64,000 bases of DNA from Pandoraea iniqua (GTDB lineage: Bacteria > Pseudomonadota > Gammaproteobacteria > Burkholderiales > Burkholderiaceae). Within the stretch, counting starts at the first letter, position 1, and the number at the start of each line of letters is the position of its first letter. Made by a program: the position numbers and the translations under genes. The stretch covers positions 1-64,000 of the forward strand of contig NZ_CABPSF010000004.1 of the NCBI RefSeq assembly GCF_902459685.1, in the 5' to 3' direction. The notes beneath the pieces were generated by a model. The model saw only the letters and a list, made by a program, of their open reading frames with translations, searched no databases and was not told the origin of the DNA. Below, piece by piece: positions 32,977-40,843 of this stretch.

Positions 32977-33567
32977 TTACCCCTTGCGCGGCGGGAAGTC
33001 GAAGACCAGACATGTCGTGGTCGCATGCGCGTACAGCGTGCCGTCGGGTCCGACGATGCGGGCTTCGGCAATGCCGACCTGACGTCCCACATGAATCACT
33101 TTGCCTTCGGCGCGCACCAGCGGCACGTCACGCGTGAGTGCGCGCACCATGTTCGTCTTGAGTTCGAGCGTGGTGTAGCTGCGCCCGGCGGGCAGGGTCG
33201 AATGGATGGCGCACCCGACGGCCGAATCGAGCAGCGTGGCGAACCAGCCGCCGTGGATCGAGCCGAGCGGGTTGTAATAGGGAAGTGCCGGTTTGCCCTG
33301 AAAGATCGCATGACCATCGGCGATGTCGATGGCGATGAACCCGAGGGTTTCGCTGATCGGCGGCATCGGCAGCTTGCCGTCGAACATCGCCTGAAAAATC
33401 TCATTGCCCGACAGGCCGATGACGTCCGATGGGTTCGCCACGCCATAACGCGCCGCGCCATCGCGCTCGACCCGCTTACGCACGGCGGCTTCGTCGGCTT
33501 CCCACTGGGCAAGCACCGCAGCGGCATCGGGTTTGACGGATTTCAGGGTGGGGGCACTCTGCGTCAT
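32977..33567 (-). CDS. PaaI-type hotdog-fold thioesterase
   Basis: A 196-residue cytoplasmic protein with a hotdog-fold thioesterase domain over about residues 70-190. The HGGW(F) segment (GSIHGGWFATLLDSAVG) matches the catalytic helix of PaaI-like acyl-CoA thioesterases. The preceding 70 residues are helical and charged (QWEADEAAVRKRVERDG), longer than minimal PaaI proteins. The acyl-CoA substrate is unknown. It stands alone between terminators. Confidence 0.85.
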   Translation of the reverse strand: MTQSAPTLKSVKPDAAAVLAQWEADEAAVRKRVERDGAARYGVANPSDVIGLSGNEIFQAMFDGKLPMPPISETLGFIAIDIADGHAIFQGKPALPYYNPLGSIHGGWFATLLDSAVGCAIHSTLPAGRSYTTLELKTNMVRALTRDVPLVRAEGKVIHVGRQVGIAEARIVGPDGTLYAHATTTCLVFDFPPRKG

Positions 33568-33687
33568 GACGTCTTCCTCGTAACTTTTATGATGATAGGC
33601 ATGTCAGGCGATTATAGAAGCGGTTTCGCATGACCGTGTATCACCGCGTTAGAGGGAAATGTCGACGGGGGGGGGGAGGGAACGGCT

Positions 33688-33720
33688 TGGGCATCGCGCC
33701 GGGAAAGCGCGCGATGCCCA
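33688..33720 (-). terminator. 12-bp hairpin downstream of ribB
   Basis: tgggcatcgcgc (33688-33699) pairs perfectly with gcgcgatgccca (33709-33720). On the minus strand it lies about 55 bases after ribB. A C-rich run rather than a U-tract follows, so it may serve as an RNA-stabilising or Rho-linked 3' end. Confidence 0.45.
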
Positions 33721-33774
33721 GTTCAGCCCTGTTTCAGCCGTGTTTCAGTCCTGTCTCAGGCCCATTTCAGCGTG
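33720..33774. repeat. 11-bp tandem repeat x5
   Basis: Five successive 11-bp units of the form gtttcagNcct fill 33720-33774: agttcagccct, gtttcagccgt, gtttcagtcct, gtctcaggccc, atttcagcgtg. The array ends two bases from the ribB stop codon and abuts the 12-bp hairpin. Confidence 0.8.
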
Positions 33775-33775
33775 C

Positions 33776-34513
33776 TTACGCTGCCTGCGCCTGATTGCGG
33801 CGATAGGTCGCCAGTTCGTCGATCGTGAGGATCGGCAGGTTGTGCAGCTCGGCAAAGCGCTCGATGTCGGCGCCGCGCGTCATGGTGCCGTCCGGGTTCA
33901 TGAGTTCGCACAACACGGCGGCCGGTTTCAGACCGGCGAGCATCGCCAGATCGACCGACCCTTCCGTGTGGCCGCGGCGCGTCAGCACGCCGCCCGGTTG
34001 TGCACGCAGCGGGAAGACATGGCCGGGGCGCGACAGATCCGACGGCTTGGCGTCGTCGGCAATGGCGGTGCGAATGGTGGTCACGCGGTCCACGGCAGAC
34101 ACACCGGTCGTCACGCCCTGACGCGCTTCGATCGTTACCGTGAACGCGGTGCCGTAACGGCTCTGGTTCTGGTCGACCATGGGCGGCAGATCGAGACGGC
34201 GCAGGGTTTCGTCGGGCAGGCAGAGGCAGACGATGCCGCTGCACTCGCGAATCAGCATGGCCATGGTGGCGGGCGTGATCTTCTCGGCGGCGATGATCAG
34301 ATCGGCTTCGTTCTCGCGGTCGAGATCGTCCATGAGAATGACGGGACGGCCCTCGCGCATCGCTTCGAGCGATGCGGCAAGACGCACTTCGACCGGCGGC
34401 AGATTGGCGAACGCGGGGTAGGCCAACAGGTTGTCGTCCGCGTTGGCGGCGGTGGCGGTTGAGGCTTGCGGTACGGCTTGGGTGTTGCGGGTGGTGCTGG
34501 TATTGACGGACAT
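33776..34513 (-). CDS. ribB: 3,4-dihydroxy-2-butanone-4-phosphate synthase
   Basis: RibB converts ribulose 5-phosphate to 3,4-dihydroxy-2-butanone 4-phosphate and formate for riboflavin synthesis. The 245-residue protein is a stand-alone RibB domain without the GTP cyclohydrolase II domain found in RibBA fusions. Signature stretches are [11 protein letters not shown] at 62-72, RPGHVFPLR at 162-170 and [12 protein letters not shown] at 179-190. The first 35 residues are an unconserved Thr/Ala-rich lead. An FMN riboswitch in the leader sets its regulation. Confidence 0.96.
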   Translation of the reverse strand: MSVNTSTTRNTQAVPQASTATAANADDNLLAYPAFANLPPVEVRLAASLEAMREGRPVILMDDLDRENEADLIIAAEKITPATMAMLIRECSGIVCLCLPDETLRRLDLPPMVDQNQSRYGTAFTVTIEARQGVTTGVSAVDRVTTIRTAIADDAKPSDLSRPGHVFPLRAQPGGVLTRRGHTEGSVDLAMLAGLKPAAVLCELMNPDGTMTRGADIERFAELHNLPILTIDELATYRRNQAQAA

Positions 34514-34575
34514 GAAACGCTCCTCGCGTAAATGGATCGGGCGAAAAACGTTTCAGGGCATGCGAACGGACGTCG

Positions 34576-34596
34576 CCATGGGACGGCATCCCATGG
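34576..34596 (-). promoter_or_regulatory. Expression-platform hairpin of the ribB leader
   Basis: A perfect 8-bp hairpin (ccatggga / tcccatgg, 5-base loop) lies between the FMN aptamer and the ribB start. No U-tract follows directly; T-rich sequence appears about 25 bases later. It may form part of the switch that controls translation or premature termination. Confidence 0.45.
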
Positions 34597-34613
34597 AGCG
34601 CGGGTATCGACGC

Positions 34614-34783
34614 ATCTTCTCTCATCCGGACTATGACCGTCGGCTCTGGCTTCGCACCAGATCTGCTGACCCTGCCGGTGTTGCGAAAGCAACGGTGGCA
34701 AGCGCTCGCGGGCTCATGAGCGTGCAGCGCGAACTGCACCTCTCACATACCGCCGGTGGGGACTTTCACCCCGCCCTGAAGAC
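34614..34783 (-). promoter_or_regulatory. FMN riboswitch (RFN element)
   Basis: On the minus strand the leader contains the RFN landmarks in order: CTTCAGGGCGGGGTG near 34770-34783, AAAGTCCCCACCGGCGG, a variable arm with GAGCCCGCGAGCG, then CAGCAGATCTGGTG, CCAGAGCCGACGGTC, and the closing ATAGTCCGGATG-AGAGAAG at about 34616-34635. It precedes ribB and should lower its expression when FMN is plentiful. Confidence 0.96.
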
Positions 34784-34993
34784 GTGTATGCCGAGGACGC
34801 AGCGTGTCATGTCTGCCATGAGTGCCCCAAAGGGCGGCGACTGCATCTTCAGCGAGACAAAGCGTAGCACAAGGTGTGCGAAGTCTGCTGGGGAGGCAGC
34901 GTTGGCGGCAGGGGAATGCGGGGGTGCTAAACGCGTGGCTGCGCGTAGCTGCGGGGCGCATTGAGGTGCAGTGCTGTGCGGGGAGCGGGGCGT

Positions 34994-35018
34994 CCGTGAG
35001 GCGGAGTCCGCCTCACGG
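34994..35018 (-). terminator. 11-bp hairpin downstream of copZ
   Basis: ccgtgaggcgg (34994-35004) and ccgcctcacgg (35008-35018) form a perfect stem with a 3-base loop, 19 bases after the copZ stop on the minus strand. No U-run follows. Confidence 0.45.
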
Positions 35019-35036
35019 TTATCCGGCCAGCCTTGC

Positions 35037-35234
35037 TTAGTTGGTGCCCTTCACCGTATAGCCGGCGTCGGCGATGGCCGCCGTCACTTCGGCCGGGGAG
35101 AGGCGGCTGTCGACATCGACACGGCCTGCGCCCAGATCCACATTGACCTTCGCGGCGGCGTCGCGCTCGGTGATGGCACGCGTGACGGCCTTGACGCAAT
35201 GACCGCAGCTCATTCCTTCGACTTGTACTTGCAT
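35037..35234 (-). CDS. copZ: Copper chaperone CopZ (HMA domain)
   Basis: A 65-residue single heavy-metal-associated domain. The metal site GMSCGHC is near residues 7-13, with the fold MQVQVEGMSC...VNVDLGAGRVDVDS...AIADAGYTV. CopZ carries Cu(I) in the cytoplasm to the CopA ATPase. The start follows an ideal AAGGAG site. It is divergent from copA and preceded by a MerR-type promoter with a 19-bp spacer, so both are predicted CueR targets. Confidence 0.93.
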   Translation of the reverse strand: MQVQVEGMSCGHCVKAVTRAITERDAAAKVNVDLGAGRVDVDSRLSPAEVTAAIADAGYTVKGTN

Positions 35235-35325
35235 GATGTACTCCTTGAGTAACTGACCAACAGGTTCGAGGTTTGGGGAGTCCGGCGGGCTGCCGTTGCT
35301 TCGGTATCCCTTCCGACGTGAACCG

Positions 35326-35356
35326 ATCATAGACCTTCCTATAACGGGAAGCTCAA
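35326..35356 (-). promoter_or_regulatory. CueR-type promoter of copZ
   Basis: On the minus strand -35 TTGAGC (35351-35356) and -10 TATGAT (35326-35331) are separated by 19 bp that contain the near-palindrome TTCCCGTTATAGGAAGG. An overlong 19-bp spacer with a central dyad is the mark of MerR-family activators. Confidence 0.8.
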
Positions 35357-35553
35357 GCGATTTTTCAGCCGAATCGTGTGACGGGTCAGACGCGGCCCAA
35401 ACCCGGGCGGTTCCGGTGGCGGTATGGTGTTGGCTTGTCTTGCATCGTGTTCGCGTTCTTGCGGCCAGACCCCGCCGACGCTCGGTAATTGCCCGCCACA
35501 GGATCACAAGCGGCCACCGAGGCAATATGTCGCGGCGAGTTGCCGCAATACGC

Positions 35554-35584
35554 TTGACCTTCCTGTCATGGCAAGGTCTATGCT
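35554..35584 (+). promoter_or_regulatory. CueR-type promoter of copA
   Basis: -35 TTGACC (35554-35559) and -10 TATGCT (35579-35584) are 19 bp apart, with the dyad ACCTTCC...GGCAAGGT covering the spacer. This closely follows the CueR operators of copA in other proteobacteria. The copA start is 37 bp downstream. Confidence 0.88.
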
Positions 35585-35620
35585 TCGAGACATGATGACA
35601 GTGCTCATGGAGGCACTCAA

Positions 35621-38242
35621 ATGACTCAGAACTGGTCGGTCGGCATCGAAGGCATGACCTGCGCATCGTGCGTGACGCGTGTCGAGAAGGCATTGCGGCG
35701 CGTCCCCGGCGTTGCCAACGCTACCGTGAATCTCGCTACGGAGACGGCGGCGGTGGAGGCGTCGCCGGACGTGACGCCGTCGGCATTACTAGGCGCCGTG
35801 GAGCATGCGGTGAGCGACGCCGGCTATCAGGTGGCCGAGCAATCGTTCGAGTTGGCGATTGGCGGCATGACCTGCGCGTCGTGTGTCGGACGCGTCGAGA
35901 AAGCGTTGCGCGCGGTGCCCGGCGTGGTGGAGGCGAGCGTCAATCTGGCGACGGAAAAAGCCACGGTGCGTGGCGTTCGCGGCGCGGTGGATGCGGCCGT
36001 ACTCACGGCTGCGGTGCAGAAGGCGGGCTACGAAGCGACGCCGGTCACTGACCCGGCGGCCGAGGCGGCCTCGCACGAGGGCCCGGCGTGGTGGCCGGTT
36101 GCCGTTGCCGCGCTACTGTCGTTGCCGTTGTTGTTGCCGATGCTGCTCGAACCGTTCGGTGTGCATCTGATGCCACCATCGTGGGTGCAATTTCTGCTCG
36201 CCACGCCGGTGCAGTTCTGGCTCGGCGCCCGGTTTTATCGCGCGGGTTACAAGGCCGTGCGGGCCGGCAGCGGCAACATGGATTTGCTCGTCGCGCTGGG
36301 GACATCGGCCGCCTATGGCCTGAGTCTCTACGAATGGTGGCGTGCGCCCGAGGGCAGCATGCCGCACCTGTATTTCGAAGCGGCGGCGGTCGTCATCACG
36401 TTGGTGCTGCTCGGTAAGTGGCTTGAGGCGCGAGCCAAGCGCCGCACGGTCGAGGCGATTCGCGCGCTGGCGGCGTTGCGTCCGGAGACCGCGCGTGTGC
36501 TGCGCGATCCACAGGGGGCGGCCAATGAAGTGAGCGTGCCGCTCGGTCAGGTGGTTGTCGGCGATTGGGTCGTTGTGCGCGCCGGTGAACGGTTGCCCGT
36601 CGACGGCGTGATTCGCGATGGCGCGAGCCAACTCGATGAGTCGTTGCTCACCGGCGAGCCGTTGCCGATCGACAAGGCCGCGGGCGACACCGTTGTCGGC
36701 GGCTCGATCAACGGCGCGGGGACACTGCGCATCGAAACGACGGCCGTGGGTGCCGATAGCGCGCTCGCCCGCATCATTCGCATGGTCGAAGATGCGCAGG
36801 CAGGCAAGGCGCCGATTCAGCGCGCCGTCGACCGGGTAGCGGCGGTGTTTGTGCCGGTGGTGGTCGTTATCGCATTGATTACGCTGGTGGCCGGCTGGGC
36901 CTTGGGCATCGGCTTCGAAGCAGCGATGCTCAATGCGGTCGCGGTGCTGGTGATCGCCTGCCCGTGTGCGCTGGGGTTGGCGACGCCTGCGGCGATCATG
37001 GTGGGCACGGGAGCTGCGGCGCGGCAGGGCATTCTGATCAAGGACGCCGAAGCGCTTGAACTGGCGCATCGCGTGAGCGTCGTTGCCTTCGACAAGACGG
37101 GCACGCTGACGGAAGGCAAGCCACGTCTGGTGGCCTATTTGCCCGCATCGGGCGTGGAAGCCCAAACGCTGCTGCGCTGGACCGCGGCGGTGCAGTCGGG
37201 GAGTTCGCATCCGTTGGCGAAGGCAGTGATTTCGGCCGCTGACGAGGCCGGTCTCGCGGCCAATGTGCCGGTGGCAAGCGATATTGCGGCCCTGCCGGGA
37301 CGCGGCATGCGCGCTCGCATCACCGAGGCCGGTGTCGTGCATGCGCTGCAACTGGGCAATGCACGGTTGCTCGACGAACTGCATGTGTCGCAAGGCGAAT
37401 TGGCGCAGGAGGCTGCAAGACTGGCCAGCGAAGGGCGCACGGTGTCGTGGCTTGTGGATATGGGGCGCGATGTCAGTGGCAACGTGGGCGGTATCGGCGA
37501 TAGCGGCGATAGCGGCAATAGCGGCAATGGCGACGCTCAGGCAAGTGCCGACGCGAACGGCATCGAATCTCCCCGGTTGCTGGGTTTGCTGGCCTTCGGC
37601 GACACCGTCAAGGCCTCGGCGCGGGAGGCGGTTGAACGGCTGCACGCACTGGGTGTGCGTACGGTGATGGTGACGGGCGACAACGCCGGCAGCGCCAATG
37701 CGGTAGCGGCGGCGCTGGGGCTCGATGAGGTGCACGCCGACGTCTTGCCCGAACATAAGGCGCAAGTGATCACGCAACTCAAGCGCGACGGTGCGGTCGT
37801 AGCGATGGTCGGCGACGGTATCAACGATGCCCCGGCACTCGCAGCGGCCGATGTCGGCATCGCCATGGGCTCGGGGACGGACGTCGCGATGCAGACCGCC
37901 GGCATTACGCTCATGCGCGGCGACCCGCTGCGGGTGGCCGACGCCATCGATGTGTCACGCCGTACGTGGTCGAAGATCCGGCAAAACCTGTTCTGGGCCT
38001 TCGCGTACAACGTGATCGGCATTCCGCTGGCCGCGTTTGGGCTGTTGAGCCCGGTGATCGCGGGGGCGGCGATGGCACTCAGTAGCGTGAGCGTCGTGAG
38101 CAACGCGCTGTTGTTGCGCCGCTGGCGCCCGGCAAATAGCACGGGTGGCGCGGTTGCTGGCATGGGAGAGAACCGCGCGCCGGGGCAGGCTGCCCGGGCG
38201 GTACCGGGCGATTTGCCCGGGCACACGCCGAACGGCGCATAA
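35621..38242 (+). CDS. copA: Cu(I)-exporting P1B-type ATPase
   Basis: CopA pumps Cu(I) from cytoplasm to periplasm using ATP. The 873-residue protein has two N-terminal HMA domains (GMTCASC with Cys14/Cys17 and Cys85/Cys88), eight membrane helices, the transport motif Cys447-Pro-Cys449, the phosphorylated Asp491 in DKTGTLTEG, the HP motif (SSHPLAKA) and [10 protein letters not shown]. An unusual Gly/Asp/Ser/Asn-rich insert lies at about 615-650, where the nucleotide-binding domain returns to the phosphorylation domain, encoded by a 9-bp repeat. A GGAGG site precedes the ATG; the CueR-type promoter is directly upstream. Confidence 0.97.
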   Translation: MTQNWSVGIEGMTCASCVTRVEKALRRVPGVANATVNLATETAAVEASPDVTPSALLGAVEHAVSDAGYQVAEQSFELAIGGMTCASCVGRVEKALRAVPGVVEASVNLATEKATVRGVRGAVDAAVLTAAVQKAGYEATPVTDPAAEAASHEGPAWWPVAVAALLSLPLLLPMLLEPFGVHLMPPSWVQFLLATPVQFWLGARFYRAGYKAVRAGSGNMDLLVALGTSAAYGLSLYEWWRAPEGSMPHLYFEAAAVVITLVLLGKWLEARAKRRTVEAIRALAALRPETARVLRDPQGAANEVSVPLGQVVVGDWVVVRAGERLPVDGVIRDGASQLDESLLTGEPLPIDKAAGDTVVGGSINGAGTLRIETTAVGADSALARIIRMVEDAQAGKAPIQRAVDRVAAVFVPVVVVIALITLVAGWALGIGFEAAMLNAVAVLVIACPCALGLATPAAIMVGTGAAARQGILIKDAEALELAHRVSVVAFDKTGTLTEGKPRLVAYLPASGVEAQTLLRWTAAVQSGSSHPLAKAVISAADEAGLAANVPVASDIAALPGRGMRARITEAGVVHALQLGNARLLDELHVSQGELAQEAARLASEGRTVSWLVDMGRDVSGNVGGIGDSGDSGNSGNGDAQASADANGIESPRLLGLLAFGDTVKASAREAVERLHALGVRTVMVTGDNAGSANAVAAALGLDEVHADVLPEHKAQVITQLKRDGAVVAMVGDGINDAPALAAADVGIAMGSGTDVAMQTAGITLMRGDPLRVADAIDVSRRTWSKIRQNLFWAFAYNVIGIPLAAFGLLSPVIAGAAMALSSVSVVSNALLLRRWRPANSTGGAVAGMGENRAPGQAARAVPGDLPGHTPNGA
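37496..37531 (+). repeat. In-frame 9-bp repeat x4 inside copA
   Basis: Units ggcgatagc, ggcgatagc, ggcaatagc, ggcaatggc encode [12 protein letters not shown] (residues about 626-637). Because the period is a multiple of three, copy-number changes would alter loop length without breaking the frame. Confidence 0.85.
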
Positions 38243-38368
38243 TGAATCGATCAGGGGCGACGCACTGGGGGATCACGCCCAATGCAGCGCTCAGATCTCA
38301 ACGTGACTTGAAATTCGCCGAAAGCGACCTCATCTGCTTGATATCGTCTGTCTTCCGGCGTCAAGTCT

Positions 38369-39190
38369 ATGCTGCCGAATATGAATAGTCTGCATATCGC
38401 GAGTTACAACATCCACAAGGGCTTCTCCGCATTCAACCGTTTGCGGGTCCACGAGTTGCGCGCCGGGCTGGAAGGGCTGGCGCCGGATCTCGTGTTCTTG
38501 CAGGAAGTGCAGGGCATGCATCAGCGGCATGCCACGCGCCACAGTAACTGGCCGATACAGCCACAGCACGAGTTTCTGGCGGGCGGTATCTGGCGCGACC
38601 ATGCTTATGGACGCAACGTGGTGTACGAGCACGGCCATCACGGCAATGCCATTCTGAGCCGCTATCCGATCGTCAGATCGGACAATCACGACATCACCAC
38701 CTATAGTTTTGAAAAGCGGGGCATGTTGCACTGTGAAATCGCGGTGCCCGGCTTGCGCCAGCCGTTGCATTGTCTTTGTGTGCATTTGTCGCTGGCCGGG
38801 CCCGGACGCCGCCGGCAGTTCGACATGCTGGCCGAGCGGGTGGCCGACGCCATTCCGGCGGATGCACCGCTGATCATTGCCGGCGACTTCAACGACTGGA
38901 GCAATCAGGCGGACCGGTTGCTCGCCGATAAATTGGCATTGACCGAAGTGTTTCAGAACCGGGTGGGGCGTCCCGCCCGTAGTTTTCCGAGCGGTTTGCC
39001 GCTTTTACGACTTGACCGCATTTACGCACGCGGCTTTGATATCGAAGGGGCGGAGGTATTGCACGGCCGCCCTTGGTCGAGAATCTCCGATCATTCGCCC
39101 ATCAGCGCCCGGCTCATGCCGTCGGACGATGAGAAGGCGCCAATGAATGGTGCTTCCACCCCGCCGTTCAACCCTCAATCCCCCCTGTGA
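38369..39190 (+). CDS. Endonuclease/exonuclease/phosphatase (EEP) superfamily hydrolase
   Basis: A 273-residue protein with the EEP fold shared by DNase I, exonuclease III and some lipid phosphatases. Visible motifs: SYNIHKG at the first strand, PDLVFLQEVQG (metal Glu), GDFNDW (catalytic Asp/Asn) and ISDHSPI (terminal Asp-His). No signal peptide is seen. The start may instead be the ATG four codons later (MNSLHIASYN), as neither has a clear ribosome-binding site. It is placed between copA (126 bp) and cueR (7 bp), so cueR may be co-expressed with it. Whether it acts on nucleic acid or a phosphoester is not evident. Confidence 0.85.
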   Translation: MLPNMNSLHIASYNIHKGFSAFNRLRVHELRAGLEGLAPDLVFLQEVQGMHQRHATRHSNWPIQPQHEFLAGGIWRDHAYGRNVVYEHGHHGNAILSRYPIVRSDNHDITTYSFEKRGMLHCEIAVPGLRQPLHCLCVHLSLAGPGRRRQFDMLAERVADAIPADAPLIIAGDFNDWSNQADRLLADKLALTEVFQNRVGRPARSFPSGLPLLRLDRIYARGFDIEGAEVLHGRPWSRISDHSPISARLMPSDDEKAPMNGASTPPFNPQSPL

Positions 39191-39197
39191 GGCAGCT

Positions 39198-39779
39198 ATG
39201 AACATCGGACAAGCGGCGCAGGCCAGCGGTGTGACGGCCAAAATGATCCGGTATTACGAGAGTATCGGCCTGATGCCCCCGAGCCCGCGCTCCGACGCCG
39301 GTTATCGGCGCTATGGCGAGCAGGACCTGCATCTGCTGCGCTTCATTCGTCAGTCGCGGCGGCTGGGTTTCGGCATCGATCAGATACGCCAGTTGCTCGC
39401 GCTCTGGCAGGACCGTGGGCGCTCCAGCGCGCAGGTCAAAGCACTCGCGCAGTCCCATGTCGACGAGCTGAATCAACGTATCGGCGAACTGGTCGCCATG
39501 CGCGACACGCTCTCGCATCTGGCCGTGCATTGCCACGGCGACGATCGCCCCGACTGCCCGATTCTCGAGGGCATTGCGGCGGCCGCCTTGCCGACACCTT
39601 CCTCGGCATCGGCAGCATCGCCAGCATCGGCCGGGAGCGCAAGCGCCGTGGCATCCGCCGCAGGCGCAGCGAATGTGCCGGTGCAGCAAGCTGCGGCGGC
39701 AGAGAACACCACTGGGGCGCCGTCAGGGACCTCAGGCAAAGACGGGGACGCTCAGGCGTGCCACGTGCCACAGGGCTAA
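39198..39779 (+). CDS. cueR: CueR, MerR-family copper-responsive activator
   Basis: A 193-residue MerR protein: winged helix at 1-70 (MNIGQAAQASGVTAKMIRYY), a dimerisation helix, and the Cu(I)-binding loop with Cys112 and Cys120 (HCHGDDRPDC), the spacing known for E. coli CueR. The C-terminal 60 residues are an Ala/Ser-rich tail ending with a further Cys and His (ACHVPQG), longer than usual (typical CueR is about 135). The ribosome-binding site overlaps the stop of the EEP gene. Predicted targets are the two 19-bp-spacer promoters at copZ and copA. Confidence 0.94.
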   Translation: MNIGQAAQASGVTAKMIRYYESIGLMPPSPRSDAGYRRYGEQDLHLLRFIRQSRRLGFGIDQIRQLLALWQDRGRSSAQVKALAQSHVDELNQRIGELVAMRDTLSHLAVHCHGDDRPDCPILEGIAAAALPTPSSASAASPASAGSASAVASAAGAANVPVQQAAAAENTTGAPSGTSGKDGDAQACHVPQG

Positions 39780-39834
39780 GCCGGCCGGCGCGGCGCTGCC
39801 AAGCGCTCGCGCATCGCCTCAAATGACTCATGAT

Positions 39835-39859
39835 GCGCCGCAACAGCGGCGCTTTTTTT
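39835..39859 (+). terminator. Intrinsic terminator of cueR
   Basis: gcgccgc-aaca-gcggcgc followed by seven T's, 55 bp after the cueR stop. A second copy of the tail sequence ttttttgatctg follows immediately downstream. Confidence 0.93.
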
Positions 39860-40044
39860 GATCTGTTGTTTTTTGATCTGCACCCCGTGACGGACTGTCG
39901 CAGGCGATTTTAGGGTGCGAGAAAAATTACTATCTATATGATTTATATGGATTTAATTTGGAATTGACTGTATTCGAAGTGACGCTCTAGCAGATTTTGT
40001 GTGGTTTTCACATATCGGGGCTAACCCTTTACGGGAAAACCCTA

Positions 40045-40050
40045 TATAAT
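40045..40050 (+). promoter_or_regulatory. -10 element of the DUF3563 gene
   Basis: A perfect TATAAT stands 48 bp before the start codon in a 200-bp A+T-rich island (39850-40050). The -35 region (taaccc at 17-bp spacing) is weak, so an activator or an extended start may be involved. Confidence 0.5.
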
Positions 40051-40098
40051 GCGAAGCACTGCTGCGATGCAGCACACTAAATGAATTGGAGAAACGTC

Positions 40099-40239
40099 AT
40101 GTTTGCCGCCCTGTTTGAAGTCGTGAACACTTGGTTTGAAACTGCTGAACGCCGTCGTCGCGAAGCGTTCCTGGCTGAGTCGAAGGACATCATTGAGCTG
40201 GAACAACGTATCCGCGCGCTTGAAACCGCCGGTTACTAA
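40099..40239 (+). CDS. DUF3563 family small protein
   Basis: A 46-residue protein, MFAALFEVVNTWF... ending RALETAGY. The first 14 residues form an amphipathic hydrophobic helix and the remainder is a charged helix with heptad-like spacing (RRRREAF, ELEQRIRALE), suggesting membrane-associated or coiled-coil character. It resembles the DUF3563 microproteins common in Burkholderiaceae; function is unknown. Coding is supported by a GGAG site eight bases upstream, a good -10 element, and codon use with strong third-position bias. A 7-bp hairpin (40250-40267) follows. Confidence 0.82.
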   Translation: MFAALFEVVNTWFETAERRRREAFLAESKDIIELEQRIRALETAGY

Positions 40240-40657
40240 GCAGCCGATAAGCAGCTAATAAGCTGCTACTAAGCAGTCAAAGAAGTCCTTCCGGACGAAC
40301 GGTCGTCGCTGGCGCAATCAGGCTGGTCGATCGTCACATTGGGCGATTCCCGTCATCGTTGTGATGACGTGCGACAGCGCCCCAGCCGTGAGTCCGGATG
40401 CCATGTCCCCGTCGTTCAGGGACTGGCTCGCGCAATAGCCCGCCAATTGGCGGGCTTTGTCGTTTACGTGTCCGTTATGTCTCCGGTACGTCTCCGGCGC
40501 CCCCCGCGCGCCTCCTGCCAACGCTGTCTCGTGCCGCCAACGCATACGGCTCAACGGTCCGGTGAGAATTTTCATCGTCACCCACCGAAACACACGTATT
40601 GCCTGACCTCCCATAAATAACAGGCTCACTGAGTTGTATTTGAGTAATTGATAACAC
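40240..40657. other. Non-coding stretch between DUF3563 and the TonB receptor region
   Basis: It contains three TAAGCAG copies with a 7-bp hairpin at 40250-40267, a small hairpin near 40349-40367 and a palindromic terminator at 40437-40459. No gene with a ribosome-binding site was seen; the frames present look like chance. Confidence 0.4.
40437..40459 (+). terminator. Palindromic terminator-like hairpin
   Basis: agcccgcc-aatt-ggcgggct is a perfect 8-bp stem followed by ttgtcgttt. It could end the DUF3563 transcript about 200 nt after its stop. Confidence 0.6.
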
Positions 40658-40672
40658 TAATGATTCTCATTA
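40658..40672 (+). promoter_or_regulatory. Fur box upstream of the TonB-dependent receptor
   Basis: TAATGA-TTC-TCATTA is a perfect 15-bp dyad, extended on the left by TTGATAACA, closely matching Fur operators (repeats of GATAAT/AATGA). It lies about 170 bp upstream of the receptor start in A+T-rich DNA, predicting repression in iron-replete cells. Confidence 0.75.
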
Positions 40673-40843
40673 AACTTCAGGCGAGCTGAGCTGTCGCGCG
40701 AAAGATACTGTCGTGAGGGCCGGCTCCAAGACGTCGGTGTTGTCGGCGGCAGCGCATGCTGAGTACGAAGCACGCCGCCGACGAAACGCTTCCAGTCCCG
40801 GATGGCCTCGCTTGCCGGGACGTACTCATCAAGCCGTACCCTC

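Noticed and set aside
38338-38373. CueR-like promoter in front of the EEP gene (tcaagtctatgct)
   Set aside because: The -10-like TATGCT overlaps the first possible start codon and no -35 occurs at 17-19 bp; the dyad is absent.
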